Made by a program: the position numbers and the translations under genes. A DNA stretch of 64,000 nt, taken from the NCBI GenBank assembly GCA_963822145.1, contig CAWGGG010000002.1, forward strand, positions 1 to 64,000, read 5' to 3'. The notes beneath the pieces were generated by a model. That model was not told the origin of the DNA. It searched no databases and saw nothing but the letters and a program-made list of their open reading frames with translations. This DNA comes from UBA5072 sp963822145. GTDB lineage: Bacteria; Bacteroidota; Bacteroidia; Bacteroidales; UBA10428. Shown piece after piece: positions 9,333-15,848 of this stretch (the first letter of the stretch is position 1; each line of letters starts with the position of its first letter).

Positions 9333-11270
9333 GTCGTCAACATCATTAACCGTTACCGTGAAACTACAACTGTCTATATTGCCTGCCTGATCCTCTGCGA
9401 TCATCCTCACCCAGGTCGTCCCCAGGTTAAAGGCCTGTCCGTTTAAGGTCCCTACAGTCCCGGTAGTTACCCCGAACAGCTCGTAACTGATCGCGATACT
9501 CCCTGCTGCCGTGCAGTTATCCGTTGCCGTTCCGTTCCAGCTGTTGTCCCCCTTTACATACGTGCAGGCATTGTTCGTCCCAACCGCCTGGTTGCCTGAT
9601 ACCCCGCACGTCGGTACCGGATCTCCATTATCACCGACTGTTACCGTTATGTTATCACTACCATTGCAACCCTTATCATCAGTTACCGTGTAGGTTAATC
9701 CGTAGGTTCCAGCACTGCCATTATTGAATGACGGATTTACTATATTGGTAGCACTCAATGACCCTGCTCCTGCACCAGTCCAGGCATGACTTGAATAGTT
9801 CCCGGATCCTCCGGAAGGATTCCCGTTCAGCCCAAGATTAGCTCCCGGACAGGTAGTTGCCGGATCAGGGGTAATACCGGCAACAGGATTCGGGTTAACC
9901 AATACATTGTAGTTTTTAGAGGTACCGGTTTGAGAACCGTCAGAAACTCCCAAAGAAATGGTACCGCTCCCGGAACCTGTCGTCCACTGTACATTAACTG
10001 AATTCGTGCCAGTTCCGGAGGTAATTGTGCCTCCGTTAACTGTCCATGTATAAGAAGTCCATACATTGGGAACAGAATATGCTCTGGTAGAATTCTGACA
10101 GAATCCTCCAAAGTCATAAGCTGAATGTGTCCCTTCAAAAGAAATGGAATAAAATCCTGCCGGATTGCTTTGGTTATTGTATTCCGTTGTAATCCAGTCA
10201 GCACTTCTCGCTTTGTTCAATATACGAACCTCATCAATTCTACCCCAAAAGTTTTGTAAATCATCTTCCCATCTACCTCCAATTGCGAAATCAGTTCCAT
10301 CATAATCAGTTAATGATCCTACTTGAGTGACCGTGCTTTTTAATACCCCATTTATATAAAGTTTTGTATCAGTCCCATCAAAAGTACCAGTTAAGTAATA
10401 CCAAATAGGTGAAAGGTTTATTTCAAATCCTGATAACGGTTCTATCTCAATACCATTAATTGCACTATGAAATCCGAGCCTGTCATTATCAGTATCAAAA
10501 AACTCAAATCCATAGGGACCCCATGGATCGGCCATATTGGTGCCATACCACAAAGGCTTTGCCCAGGTGACCTGATCACCGGAACGTCTGATCCATGCAG
10601 ATACCGTTATTTCATTCGTTGGTTCAAGTGAAGGATCACTGGGTATATTAATTTTACCGGAAATCCCGTCAAATGATCTGCCCCCCCCAATAATGCTAGT
10701 GGTTACATTGGTTGATCCACTATTGATCCCATCATTATCATTGGCCGTAGCATCTAAAAAAATACTATTGCTCAGATGCCATACCCCGCCATAATCACTG
10801 TTCCAAACCGCTGAAGTGGAAGGATTGGCAGTTACTTGAGGATTCCCATATAATAATTTGATGACGGTACTTAAATCTGTATCCAGATTAGGAACTCTTA
10901 CCCAGGTAACCAGTCTCCCCGATGTTGCATTATATAGCTCAATCTCAAAATCCAGTTTATACCCGTTTTCATCGACAAAGGCAATATCATAACCATTGGG
11001 GGAATATAATCTTCCTCCATTGATTCTTGTCCTAAGATCATTATCAGAAGTGATATTTATCAACACAGGAAAGTTGGTAAGATCGATAGGCCCGGCAACA
11101 CTGGCAGGATTAATTGTTATTGTCTTTTCATACCCATACCCTAACGAAGAAAATGGAACCGACTGTGCCTGGAGGTTCGGAATCAGTAAGAAATGCAGCA
11201 ATACATATACAGCAAAGACTCCCACGCCTTTGCCAAACCTCTGTGAGTTATGTTGGAACAAGGTTCTCAT
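1..11270 (-). CDS. Giant secreted HYR-repeat surface protein (partial, C-terminus outside window)
   Basis: The minus-strand frame from ATG 11270 is open to base 1, giving at least 3756 residues with no stop in the window. The N-terminus is a signal peptide (hydrophobic core about residues 16-31, cleavage near LQA/QS, residue 35). Next come a DUF2341 domain (about 47-165; TITINPAS, FPVLINI, LVTWVRVP, GVWHLSN), a LamG/concanavalin-like domain (about 165-357; ITVSAWIRRSG, LYINGVLK, GRIDEVRI), two PKD-like domains (about 377-557; YTWTVNGG, LTYTVTDDKGC) and one divergent HYR domain (about 553-646). From about 647 on, 82-residue HYR-like repeats follow (DTTAPVINTC, VTLTVTDEYGNSAPC), each with 4 Cys, 16 Thr, 8 Asp and no Met, His, Arg or Trp. 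Such architecture is typical of Bacteroidota adhesins secreted by T9SS; the sorting domain that would show this lies off the window. Function as an adhesin or surface fibre is inferred. Confidence 0.9.
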   Translation of the reverse strand, partial: MRTLFQHNSQRFGKGVGVFAVYVLLHFLLIPNLQAQSVPFSSLGYGYEKTITINPASVAGPIDLTNFPVLINITSDNDLRTRINGGRLYSPNGYDIAFVDENGYKLDFEIELYNATSGRLVTWVRVPNLDTDLSTVIKLLYGNPQVTANPSTSAVWNSDYGGVWHLSNSIFLDATANDNDGINSGSTNVTTSIIGGGRSFDGISGKINIPSDPSLEPTNEITVSAWIRRSGDQVTWAKPLWYGTNMADPWGPYGFEFFDTDNDRLGFHSAINGIEIEPLSGFEINLSPIWYYLTGTFDGTDTKLYINGVLKSTVTQVGSLTDYDGTDFAIGGRWEDDLQNFWGRIDEVRILNKARSADWITTEYNNQSNPAGFYSISFEGTHSAYDFGGFCQNSTRAYSVPNVWTSYTWTVNGGTITSGTGTNSVNVQWTTGSGSGTISLGVSDGSQTGTSKNYNVLVNPNPVAGITPDPATTCPGANLGLNGNPSGGSGNYSSHAWTGAGAGSLSATNIVNPSFNNGSAGTYGLTYTVTDDKGCNGSDNITVTVGDNGDPVPTCGVSGNQAVGTNNACTYVKGDNSWNGTATDNCTAAGSIAISYELFGVTTGTVGTLNGQAFNLGTTWVRMIAEDQAGNIDSCSFTVTVNDVDDPVINTCVADKDVVLDGSCNYTLPDYTGDAGLSITECSTYTISQLPIAGTVITDTTTVTLTVTDEYGNSAPCSFAVNPADTTAPVINTCVADKDVVLDGSCNYTLPDYTGDAGLSITECSTYTISQLPIAGTVITDTTTVTLTVTDEYGNSAPCSFAVNPADTTAPVINTCVADKDVVLDGSCNYTLPDYTGDAGLSITECSTYTISQLPIAGTVITDTTTVTLTVTDEYGNSAPCSFAVNPADTTAPVINTCVADKDVVLDGSCNYTLPDYTGDAGLSITECSTYTISQLPIAGTVITDTTTVTLTVTDEYGNSAPCSFAVNPADTTAPVINTCVADKDVVLDGSCNYTLPDYTGDAGLSITECSTYTISQLPIAGTVITDTTTVTLTVTDEYGNSAPCSFAVNPADTTAPVINTCVADKDVVLDGSCNYTLPDYTGDAGLSITECSTYTISQLPIAGTVITDTTTVTLTVTDEYGNSAPCSFAVNPADTTAPVINTCVADKDVVLDGSCNYTLPDYTGDAGLSITECSTYTISQLPIAGTVITDTTTVTLTVTDEYGNSAPCSFAVNPADTTAPVINTCVADKDVVLDGSCNYTLPDYTGDAGLSITECSTYTISQLPIAGTVITDTTTVTLTVTDEYGNSAPCSFAVNPADTTAPVINTCVADKDVVLDGSCNYTLPDYTGDAGLSITECSTYTISQLPIAGTVITDTTTVTLTVTDEYGNSAPCSFAVNPADTTAPVINTCVADKDVVLDGSCNYTLPDYTGDAGLSITECSTYTISQLPIAGTVITDTTTVTLTVTDEYGNSAPCSFAVNPADTTAPVINTCVADKDVVLDGSCNYTLPDYTGDAGLSITECSTYTISQLPIAGTVITDTTTVTLTVTDEYGNSAPCSFAVNPADTTAPVINTCVADKDVVLDGSCNYTLPDYTGDAGLSITECSTYTISQLPIAGTVITDTTTVTLTVTDEYGNSAPCSFAVNPADTTAPVINTCVADKDVVLDGSCNYTLPDYTGDAGLSITECSTYTISQLPIAGTVITDTTTVTLTVTDEYGNSAPCSFAVNPADTTAPVINTCVADKDVVLDGSCNYTLPDYTGDAGLSITECSTYTISQLPIAGTVITDTTTVTLTVTDEYGNSAPCSFAVNPADTTAPVINTCVADKDVVLDGSCNYTLPDYTGDAGLSITECSTYTISQLPIAGTVITDTTTVTLTVTDEYGNSAPCSFAVNPADTTAPVINTCVADKDVVLDGSCNYTLPDYTGDAGLSITECSTYTISQLPIAGTVITDTTTVTLTVTDEYGNSAPCSFAVNPADTTAPVINTCVADKDVVLDGSCNYTLPDYTGDAGLSITECSTYTISQLPIAGTVITDTTTVTLTVTDEYGNSAPCSFAVNPADTTAPVINTCVADKDVVLDGSCNYTLPDYTGDAGLSITECSTYTISQLPIAGTVITDTTTVTLTVTDEYGNSAPCSFAVNPADTTAPVINTCVADKDVVLDGSCNYTLPDYTGDAGLSITECSTYTISQLPIAGTVITDTTTVTLTVTDEYGNSAPCSFAVNPADTTAPVINTCVADKDVVLDGSCNYTLPDYTGDAGLSITECSTYTISQLPIAGTVITDTTTVTLTVTDEYGNSAPCSFAVNPADTTAPVINTCVADKDVVLDGSCNYTLPDYTGDAGLSITECSTYTISQLPIAGTVITDTTTVTLTVTDEYGNSAPCSFAVNPADTTAPVINTCVADKDVVLDGSCNYTLPDYTGDAGLSITECSTYTISQLPIAGTVITDTTTVTLTVTDEYGNSAPCSFAVNPADTTAPVINTCVADKDVVLDGSCNYTLPDYTGDAGLSITECSTYTISQLPIAGTVITDTTTVTLTVTDEYGNSAPCSFAVNPADTTAPVINTCVADKDVVLDGSCNYTLPDYTGDAGLSITECSTYTISQLPIAGTVITDTTTVTLTVTDEYGNSAPCSFAVNPADTTAPVINTCVADKDVVLDGSCNYTLPDYTGDAGLSITECSTYTISQLPIAGTVITDTTTVTLTVTDEYGNSAPCSFAVNPADTTAPVINTCVADKDVVLDGSCNYTLPDYTGDAGLSITECSTYTISQLPIAGTVITDTTTVTLTVTDEYGNSAPCSFAVNPADTTAPVINTCVADKDVVLDGSCNYTLPDYTGDAGLSITECSTYTISQLPIAGTVITDTTTVTLTVTDEYGNSAPCSFAVNPADTTAPVINTCVADKDVVLDGSCNYTLPDYTGDAGLSITECSTYTISQLPIAGTVITDTTTVTLTVTDEYGNSAPCSFAVNPADTTAPVINTCVADKDVVLDGSCNYTLPDYTGDAGLSITECSTYTISQLPIAGTVITDTTTVTLTVTDEYGNSAPCSFAVNPADTTAPVINTCVADKDVVLDGSCNYTLPDYTGDAGLSITECSTYTISQLPIAGTVITDTTTVTLTVTDEYGNSAPCSFAVNPADTTAPVINTCVADKDVVLDGSCNYTLPDYTGDAGLSITECSTYTISQLPIAGTVITDTTTVTLTVTDEYGNSAPCSFAVNPADTTAPVINTCVADKDVVLDGSCNYTLPDYTGDAGLSITECSTYTISQLPIAGTVITDTTTVTLTVTDEYGNSAPCSFAVNPADTTAPVINTCVADKDVVLDGSCNYTLPDYTGDAGLSITECSTYTISQLPIAGTVITDTTTVTLTVTDEYGNSAPCSFAVNPADTTAPVINTCVADKDVVLDGSCNYTLPDYTGDAGLSITECSTYTISQLPIAGTVITDTTTVTLTVTDEYGNSAPCSFAVNPADTTAPVINTCVADKDVVLDGSCNYTLPDYTGDAGLSITECSTYTISQLPIAGTVITDTTTVTLTVTDEYGNSAPCSFAVNPADTTAPVINTCVADKDVVLDGSCNYTLPDYTGDAGLSITECSTYTISQLPIAGTVITDTTTVTLTVTDEYGNSAPCSFAVNPADTTAPVINTCVADKDVVLDGSCNYTLPDYTGDAGLSITECSTYTISQLPIAGTVITDTTTVTLTVTDEYGNSAPCSFAVNPADTTAPVINTCVADKDVVLDGSCNYTLPDYTGDAGLSITECSTYTISQLPIAGTVITDTTTVTLTVTDEYGNSAPCSFAVN
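10681..10688 (-). repeat. G8 homopolymer inside the LamG coding region
   Basis: Eight consecutive C on the plus strand (G8 on the coding strand) encode Gly-Gly-Gly at about residues 195-197 of the giant protein. Such tracts can slip during replication and switch a frame off. No proof of slippage is visible here. Confidence 0.6.
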
Positions 11271-11546
11271 GTATATGCCCAAAGGGATAGTGCTCCCAAA
11301 CCGTTGGTTTACGCCTTATACTGCAACGACGGTTTACCCCTTCTTTTAGAATCGCTTAAGTTCAATAATTTAATATCTCCTGATACAGCGCCCCGCATGA
11401 AGTTATTAACACACCTGAATCGCTGCATCAAAGGTTTTTACGTGGAAAAGCAGAAAAAAGTTATAGATTATCAGGCGCTTAATTGTGGAAATATAAGAAT
11501 ACTGGCCCGATAGTATTTGGGATACGGGTAAAAATGGTCTAAGCAT

Positions 11547-12098
11547 CTATGCGCTGACGATCATCGCGCTTCGCAATTCATCAGCCTTCCCTTTTCCAAC
11601 AAGCTTCTCAACAAGGGTGAGTGAGAATTTCAGCGCCACGCCGGGTCCTTTGCCGGTTATTAAATTGTCATCAACCTCCACTTCATTTCCAGTGCAGGTT
11701 GCTCCTGTCAGCAGGGATTCCACCCCTGGATAACAGGTGACCCTCTTTCCTTTAAGTACTCCTGCACCTCCCAGTACCAAAGGGGCAGCACAGATTGCTG
11801 CAATGATCTTACCCTGTCCGTGGAAGGCTTTGATTTGTTTCCTGAGTCCTTCATGCTGGTTCAGGTTATCTGAACCTGGCTGTCCCCCGGGTAATAAAAT
11901 CACGTCTGCCATTTCATAATCTGCTTCAGCATAGAGTTTGTCTGCCAATACGGTTAACCCCCTGGTGCTGGTCACTTCTTTCTTGCCTGTAACGGAAACG
12001 GTAACCACCTCACATCCGGCACGCCTTAAAACGTCAACCGGCGTAATCGCCTCGACCTCCTCGAAGCCGTTGGCGAAATGAATCAGAACCTTTTTCAT
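11547..12098 (-). CDS. DJ-1/PfpI family protein
   Basis: A 183-residue protein of the DJ-1/ThiJ/PfpI superfamily. It opens with KKVLIHFANGFEEVEAI and carries the nucleophile elbow AAICAAP with Cys103, plus Glu16, matching the Cys/Glu pair of DJ-1. Family members act as glyoxalase III or deglycase, or as redox-responsive chaperones; which activity applies here is not decidable. The start at 12098 is chosen because the family fold begins there. A longer frame to 12143 would add 15 residues unlike the family and overlap the upstream gene. It follows the YgjP-type metallopeptidase gene by 38 bp on the same strand and may be cotranscribed. Likely cytoplasmic, as no signal peptide is seen. Confidence 0.85.
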   Translation of the reverse strand: MKKVLIHFANGFEEVEAITPVDVLRRAGCEVVTVSVTGKKEVTSTRGLTVLADKLYAEADYEMADVILLPGGQPGSDNLNQHEGLRKQIKAFHGQGKIIAAICAAPLVLGGAGVLKGKRVTCYPGVESLLTGATCTGNEVEVDDNLITGKGPGVALKFSLTLVEKLVGKGKADELRSAMIVSA

Positions 12099-12136
12099 GG
12101 CAATGCATTTAAGTAAAGTTACGAAATGTATCGGAT

Positions 12137-12877
12137 TCACCAAATCTCCGGACTATAGCCATTCAGCTCTTTATCCAGTACCTTCGCCTTTCCACCTGTC
12201 ACTTTATCCAGCAACTGCCAAAAAGCTTTCTGATGATGCTTGTGCAGGGTATGGCATAACTCATGCAGAACTATATATTCGCACAAGTGAACCGGTAATC
12301 GTATCAGATGAATATTCAGGTTGATATTATTATCCCTGGAACAGCTGCCCCATCGTGTTTTATTATTCCTGACCGCAACTTTATTATAAGTGAAGTTATA
12401 TTTTATAGCAAGTCCCTGCAGGATTCCAGGGAGATACTTCCCGGCTTCCATACGCCAGGCTGCAAGTATCGCCTTTCGTATAGCCCTTTGAACTCTAGGG
12501 TCCCTGACATCTGCCTGTTCCGGAAAGATTACCAGGATCTCCCTGTTCCTGATGAGGGTCTGGATGGTGGCTTTCAAATGACGCCCTAACCGAAGGACAT
12601 GGTCCCGGGTGAAAAATACAGTGTCTTCTTCAAACCTGGTAAAATTGGTGCTGTTACGGGCAAAACGGGCCTGGCTTTTCTTTATCCAGGGCTGCTTTTC
12701 CTTAACAAAACTGCCTGCTGCTTCATATGAAATATTAAACGGGACCGTTACCACTACATTTCGAAAGGGTTTGATTGTTATCTTCAGATTCCGGGCCGTT
12801 GATCTCCTGATGAAGCTTACCTGGCCTATCTCCTCGAAATCGATGATCCTGAAAGACTCCTTTTCCAATATGCCCAT
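12137..12877 (-). CDS. YgjP-like (DUF45) metallopeptidase
   Basis: A 246-residue protein of the YgjP/DUF45 family, related to M48 and SprT-type zinc peptidases. The C-terminal half has the family signature TRWGSCS followed by the zinc motif HELCH (residues 205-209) and a conserved HxxxFW region (HHQKAFWQLL). No signal peptide or membrane segment is evident, so it is probably cytoplasmic. Substrates of this family are poorly known. The gene is transcribed divergently from the HlyD-type adaptor gene, with 94 bp of A+T-rich DNA between the two starts. Confidence 0.88.
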   Translation of the reverse strand: MGILEKESFRIIDFEEIGQVSFIRRSTARNLKITIKPFRNVVVTVPFNISYEAAGSFVKEKQPWIKKSQARFARNSTNFTRFEEDTVFFTRDHVLRLGRHLKATIQTLIRNREILVIFPEQADVRDPRVQRAIRKAILAAWRMEAGKYLPGILQGLAIKYNFTYNKVAVRNNKTRWGSCSRDNNINLNIHLIRLPVHLCEYIVLHELCHTLHKHHQKAFWQLLDKVTGGKAKVLDKELNGYSPEIW

Positions 12878-12971
12878 TATTTTTTTGCAAAAAATACATT
12901 CTTTTTACCAATTGTTTAAGCCAAATTCTAATTTTACAGTATTAAAATATAAACCCATTTTAAATAAAGCT

Positions 12972-14279
12972 ATGATCTCCAGGAAACTTTTAATATACCT
13001 GTCATTAGGCGCAGTTTTACTAGTGATCCTCGCCTTAGTTGGCAAAAAGGCTGGCTGGTTCGGCAAATCGGTTACCTATGAAGTAACCACGGAGAAAGTA
13101 TCCAGGCGCAGTATTACTGAAATTATTACCGCAAATGGTAAAATACAACCTGAAACCGAGGTGAAGCTGACCCCGGACGTTTCAGGCGAAATCGTGGAGC
13201 TGGTTGTTAAAGATGGTGACAATGTGAAAAAAGGTCAGTTCCTGCTGAAAATCAAACCGGATAATTATATCTCCGGACGCGACAGGGCGCAGGCCTCCCT
13301 GAATGCAGCACGGGCAAACCTGGCTAATGCCAAGGCCATGCTGGCTCAGGTTAATGCCAGGTATGAACAAGCCCGTTTGTCCTATAACCGAAGTAAGAAA
13401 TTGTGGGAAGAACGCACCATATCTGAATCGGAATGGGAATCGTCACAATCCGCATTTGACGTTGCCAAAGCAGAAGTAACTGCTTCGCAGCAAAATGTTG
13501 CGGCTTCAGAATTCGCGGTGAACAGCGCCGAAGCCACTCTCAAGGAATCTAATGAAAATCTGATCAAGACTTCGATATATGCACCAATTGACGGAACTGT
13601 AACCCTCCTGAACGTGGAAAAGGGAGAAAGAGTAGTGGGTACCGAATTGATGAGCGGCACAGATATGCTGCGCGTGGCTAATCTCGACAGGATGGAAGTG
13701 CTCACGGAAGTCAATGAGAATGATATTGTACGTGTAAAACTAAACGATTCCGCTTCCATCGAGGTTGATGCCTTCCCCGACAGGAAATTCAAAGGTATTG
13801 TAACTGAAATTGCCAATTCAGCTACTACTACAGGCCTCACTACAGACCAGGTAACCAATTTTGAAGTTAAGATTCTTCTGTTAAAGGAATCATACAGTGA
13901 TCTTATTTCTGATGAAAAAATACAGCCCTTCAGGCCCGGCATGTCTGCTTCAGTTGACATTATGACCGAATTTAAAACTGACGTACTGTCTATCCCCCTG
14001 CAGTCTGTTACCATGATGGCCGATTCCCTGATCAGGGCAGACTCGGTAGCCGGTGGAGCAGCCGGTGATGAACCTAAAGAAGTAGTGTATGTCTTTGACA
14101 AGGGCAAAGCGCTAACCACCATTGTTTCAACGGGGATCCAGGATAATGATTATATTGAAATCATTTCTGGTTTGCAGGAAAATACGGAAGTTATTACCGC
14201 TCCGTATAATGTTATTACCAAAAAGCTTAAAAATGGCTCCTCGGTAAAAAAAGTCACTGCAGAACAATTGAAGGAATAA
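12972..14279 (+). CDS. HlyD/RND-type periplasmic adaptor (membrane fusion protein)
   Basis: A 435-residue membrane fusion protein. It has one N-terminal membrane anchor (about residues 6-24), a barrel-sandwich/lipoyl half-motif (TPDVSGEIVELVVKDGD, about 68-84), a long alpha-helical hairpin rich in Ala, Gln and Glu (about 100-195), the second half-motif (IYAPIDGTVTLLNVEKGE, about 205-222), then beta-barrel and membrane-proximal domains. Such adaptors join an inner-membrane RND or MacB-type pump to an outer-membrane TolC-like channel. No pump or channel gene lies next to it, so its partner is elsewhere. The ATG at 12972 is preferred over an in-frame upstream start at 12609, which would overlap the divergent gene and add non-family sequence. 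tsaB follows after 14 bp. Confidence 0.9.
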   Translation: MISRKLLIYLSLGAVLLVILALVGKKAGWFGKSVTYEVTTEKVSRRSITEIITANGKIQPETEVKLTPDVSGEIVELVVKDGDNVKKGQFLLKIKPDNYISGRDRAQASLNAARANLANAKAMLAQVNARYEQARLSYNRSKKLWEERTISESEWESSQSAFDVAKAEVTASQQNVAASEFAVNSAEATLKESNENLIKTSIYAPIDGTVTLLNVEKGERVVGTELMSGTDMLRVANLDRMEVLTEVNENDIVRVKLNDSASIEVDAFPDRKFKGIVTEIANSATTTGLTTDQVTNFEVKILLLKESYSDLISDEKIQPFRPGMSASVDIMTEFKTDVLSIPLQSVTMMADSLIRADSVAGGAAGDEPKEVVYVFDKGKALTTIVSTGIQDNDYIEIISGLQENTEVITAPYNVITKKLKNGSSVKKVTAEQLKE

Positions 14280-14293
14280 TTTGCAATCCTGAC

Positions 14294-15010
14294 ATGGCTT
14301 CTATCCTTAATATAGAAACCGCTACTCCATTATGTTCGGTGGCTTTGACCATTAATGGCCATACTGTTTCCTCCCGTGAGACACGGGAGGAAAAATCCCA
14401 TGCAGCCAGGCTTACCACGTTTATCCAGGAGATCCTGGAAGAAAAAAACCTTAAAATCTCAGACCTGGATGCCATCGCCGTCGGCAAAGGTCCCGGCTCT
14501 TATACAGGCCTGCGTATTGGCGTCTCTACCGCAAAAGGATTATGCTATGGGGCAGGCATTCCGTTGATCGCCGTGGATACACTGAAAATACTATATATAC
14601 AGGCGATTTCATCGCATAGTACAATTGTTCAGGAATTGTTTTTAAAATCTAATACCTTATTCTGCCCCATGATCGACGCAAGAAGAATGGAGGTTTTTAC
14701 CTGTCTTCTTAACCACAAGGGTGAAATAGTTGAACCTGTTTCTGCCAGAATTGTTGATGCTGATTCTTTCAGAAGCAGTCTCCTGGACCACACAGTTGTC
14801 TTTTTTGGAACCGGAATGGAAAAATGCAGAGACACTTTGTCGCATCCACATGCTGTTTTTATTCCTGATATCTACCCCGGTGCCTCTTCCCTGGCTTTAC
14901 TGGCTGAAGAAAAGTTTAACCATCATGACTTTGAGGACATCGCCTATTTCGAACCATTTTATCTGAAAGATTTCATTGCAACCATTTCCAAAAAAAGGTT
15001 ATCGGTATAA
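14294..15010 (+). CDS. tsaB: tRNA threonylcarbamoyladenosine biosynthesis protein TsaB
   Basis: A 238-residue TsaB (YeaZ) homologue. TsaB is the ASKHA-fold, non-catalytic partner of TsaD in the complex that makes the universal t6A37 modification of ANN-decoding tRNAs. The N-terminus (ILNIETATPLCSVAL) and the segment GKGPGSYTGLRIGVSTAKGL at about residues 68-87 are family hallmarks, and the length fits. The complex's ATPase, TsaE, is encoded far away in the same window (61810-62229); TsaD is not in the window. The gene sits between the adaptor gene and the DUF3108 gene on the same strand. Confidence 0.95.
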   Translation: MASILNIETATPLCSVALTINGHTVSSRETREEKSHAARLTTFIQEILEEKNLKISDLDAIAVGKGPGSYTGLRIGVSTAKGLCYGAGIPLIAVDTLKILYIQAISSHSTIVQELFLKSNTLFCPMIDARRMEVFTCLLNHKGEIVEPVSARIVDADSFRSSLLDHTVVFFGTGMEKCRDTLSHPHAVFIPDIYPGASSLALLAEEKFNHHDFEDIAYFEPFYLKDFIATISKKRLSV

Positions 15011-15071
15011 CTTATTTTCGCAATTTTACGTTCAATATTTTGCTGTCTGGTTTTATAAAACGCTTGCTAAA

Positions 15072-15848
15072 ATGAAACCGACTCTTGTTTTACTGCTGAT
15101 TTCTTTTTGTTTGGCAGGACATGGGCAGATGAAACCGGGTGCCTCTGATGAGCGACCATTTAAATCAGGCGAAAAACTCAGCTATATAGTCAAATTTGGT
15201 CCCATTATCGGAGGAACAGCATCACTGACTCTCAGGCAAACCATCTATAAAGATATGCCTGTGTATCACTCGCGTGCTGAAGGAAAAACTGTCGGAGTTG
15301 CTGAGAAGCTTTACAGTGTTAAGGATGTTTTTGAGAGCTATTTTGATATGCAAACCGGCCTTCCTCATAAGCTGATCCGTGATGTCAAAGAAGGAACCTA
15401 TAAAAAACACGAGGAAGCCGTCTTTGATCATAGCAAAGGAACAGCTTACAGTCTGCGCCTGGATACAACCATTCAGGTTCCGCCGGATATCCTGGATATG
15501 GTATCTCTGTTGTATTTTATAAGAACACTCGAGATAAATGCACTAAAGAGTGGCGATGTGATTAAAACCGTTACCTATTTTGATGATGAACTTTTCCCCT
15601 TTGAAATCCGGTATAAAGGTAAAGAAGAAATAAAAACCAAATTCGGCAAGATCCTTTGTTACCGTTTTGATCCGGTGGTGGAGCCGGGAAGGATGTTTGA
15701 TTCAGAAGATGATATGACCATTTGGCTGTCTGCCGATAAAAATATTATCCCCATAAAAGTCAGATTTGACTTGCTGGTTGGTTCTCTTCGTATGGAACTT
15801 GAAGAATTCTCAAACCTGAAATATCCCCTCATGTTTAAAAGAAACTAG
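15072..15848 (+). CDS. Exported DUF3108 protein
   Basis: A 258-residue exported protein of the DUF3108 family. The ATG at 15072 begins a clear signal peptide (KPTLVLLLISFCLAGHGQ) with a Bacteroidota-style cleavage region at the Gln. An earlier in-frame start at 14976 overlaps tsaB and would bury this signal. The mature part has family features: GEKLSYIVKFGPIIGGTASL near its start, the YSVKDVFESYFD region, and a beta-rich C-terminus (MTIWLSADKNIIPIKVRFD). DUF3108 proteins are predicted beta-sheet envelope proteins of unknown function, widespread in Bacteroidota. The next gene begins immediately after its stop, suggesting translational coupling. Confidence 0.85.
   Translation: MKPTLVLLLISFCLAGHGQMKPGASDERPFKSGEKLSYIVKFGPIIGGTASLTLRQTIYKDMPVYHSRAEGKTVGVAEKLYSVKDVFESYFDMQTGLPHKLIRDVKEGTYKKHEEAVFDHSKGTAYSLRLDTTIQVPPDILDMVSLLYFIRTLEINALKSGDVIKTVTYFDDELFPFEIRYKGKEEIKTKFGKILCYRFDPVVEPGRMFDSEDDMTIWLSADKNIIPIKVRFDLLVGSLRMELEEFSNLKYPLMFKRN

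Noticed and set aside
102..9446. 3114-codon plus-strand ORF of Arg-rich 82-residue repeats
   Set aside because: It is the antisense shadow of the HYR repeat. It has no recognisable domain or signal peptide, is extremely basic, and ends 114 bp after the array, while the minus-strand frame continues through recognisable domains to a signal peptide.
9511..11513. Short ORFs on both strands around the N-terminal part of the giant gene
   Set aside because: All overlap the continuous minus-strand coding frame or its upstream region and show no family features.
13382..14122. 246-codon minus-strand ORF
   Set aside because: It is the Ser/Thr-rich antisense shadow of the HlyD-type adaptor gene, which has clear domain evidence.
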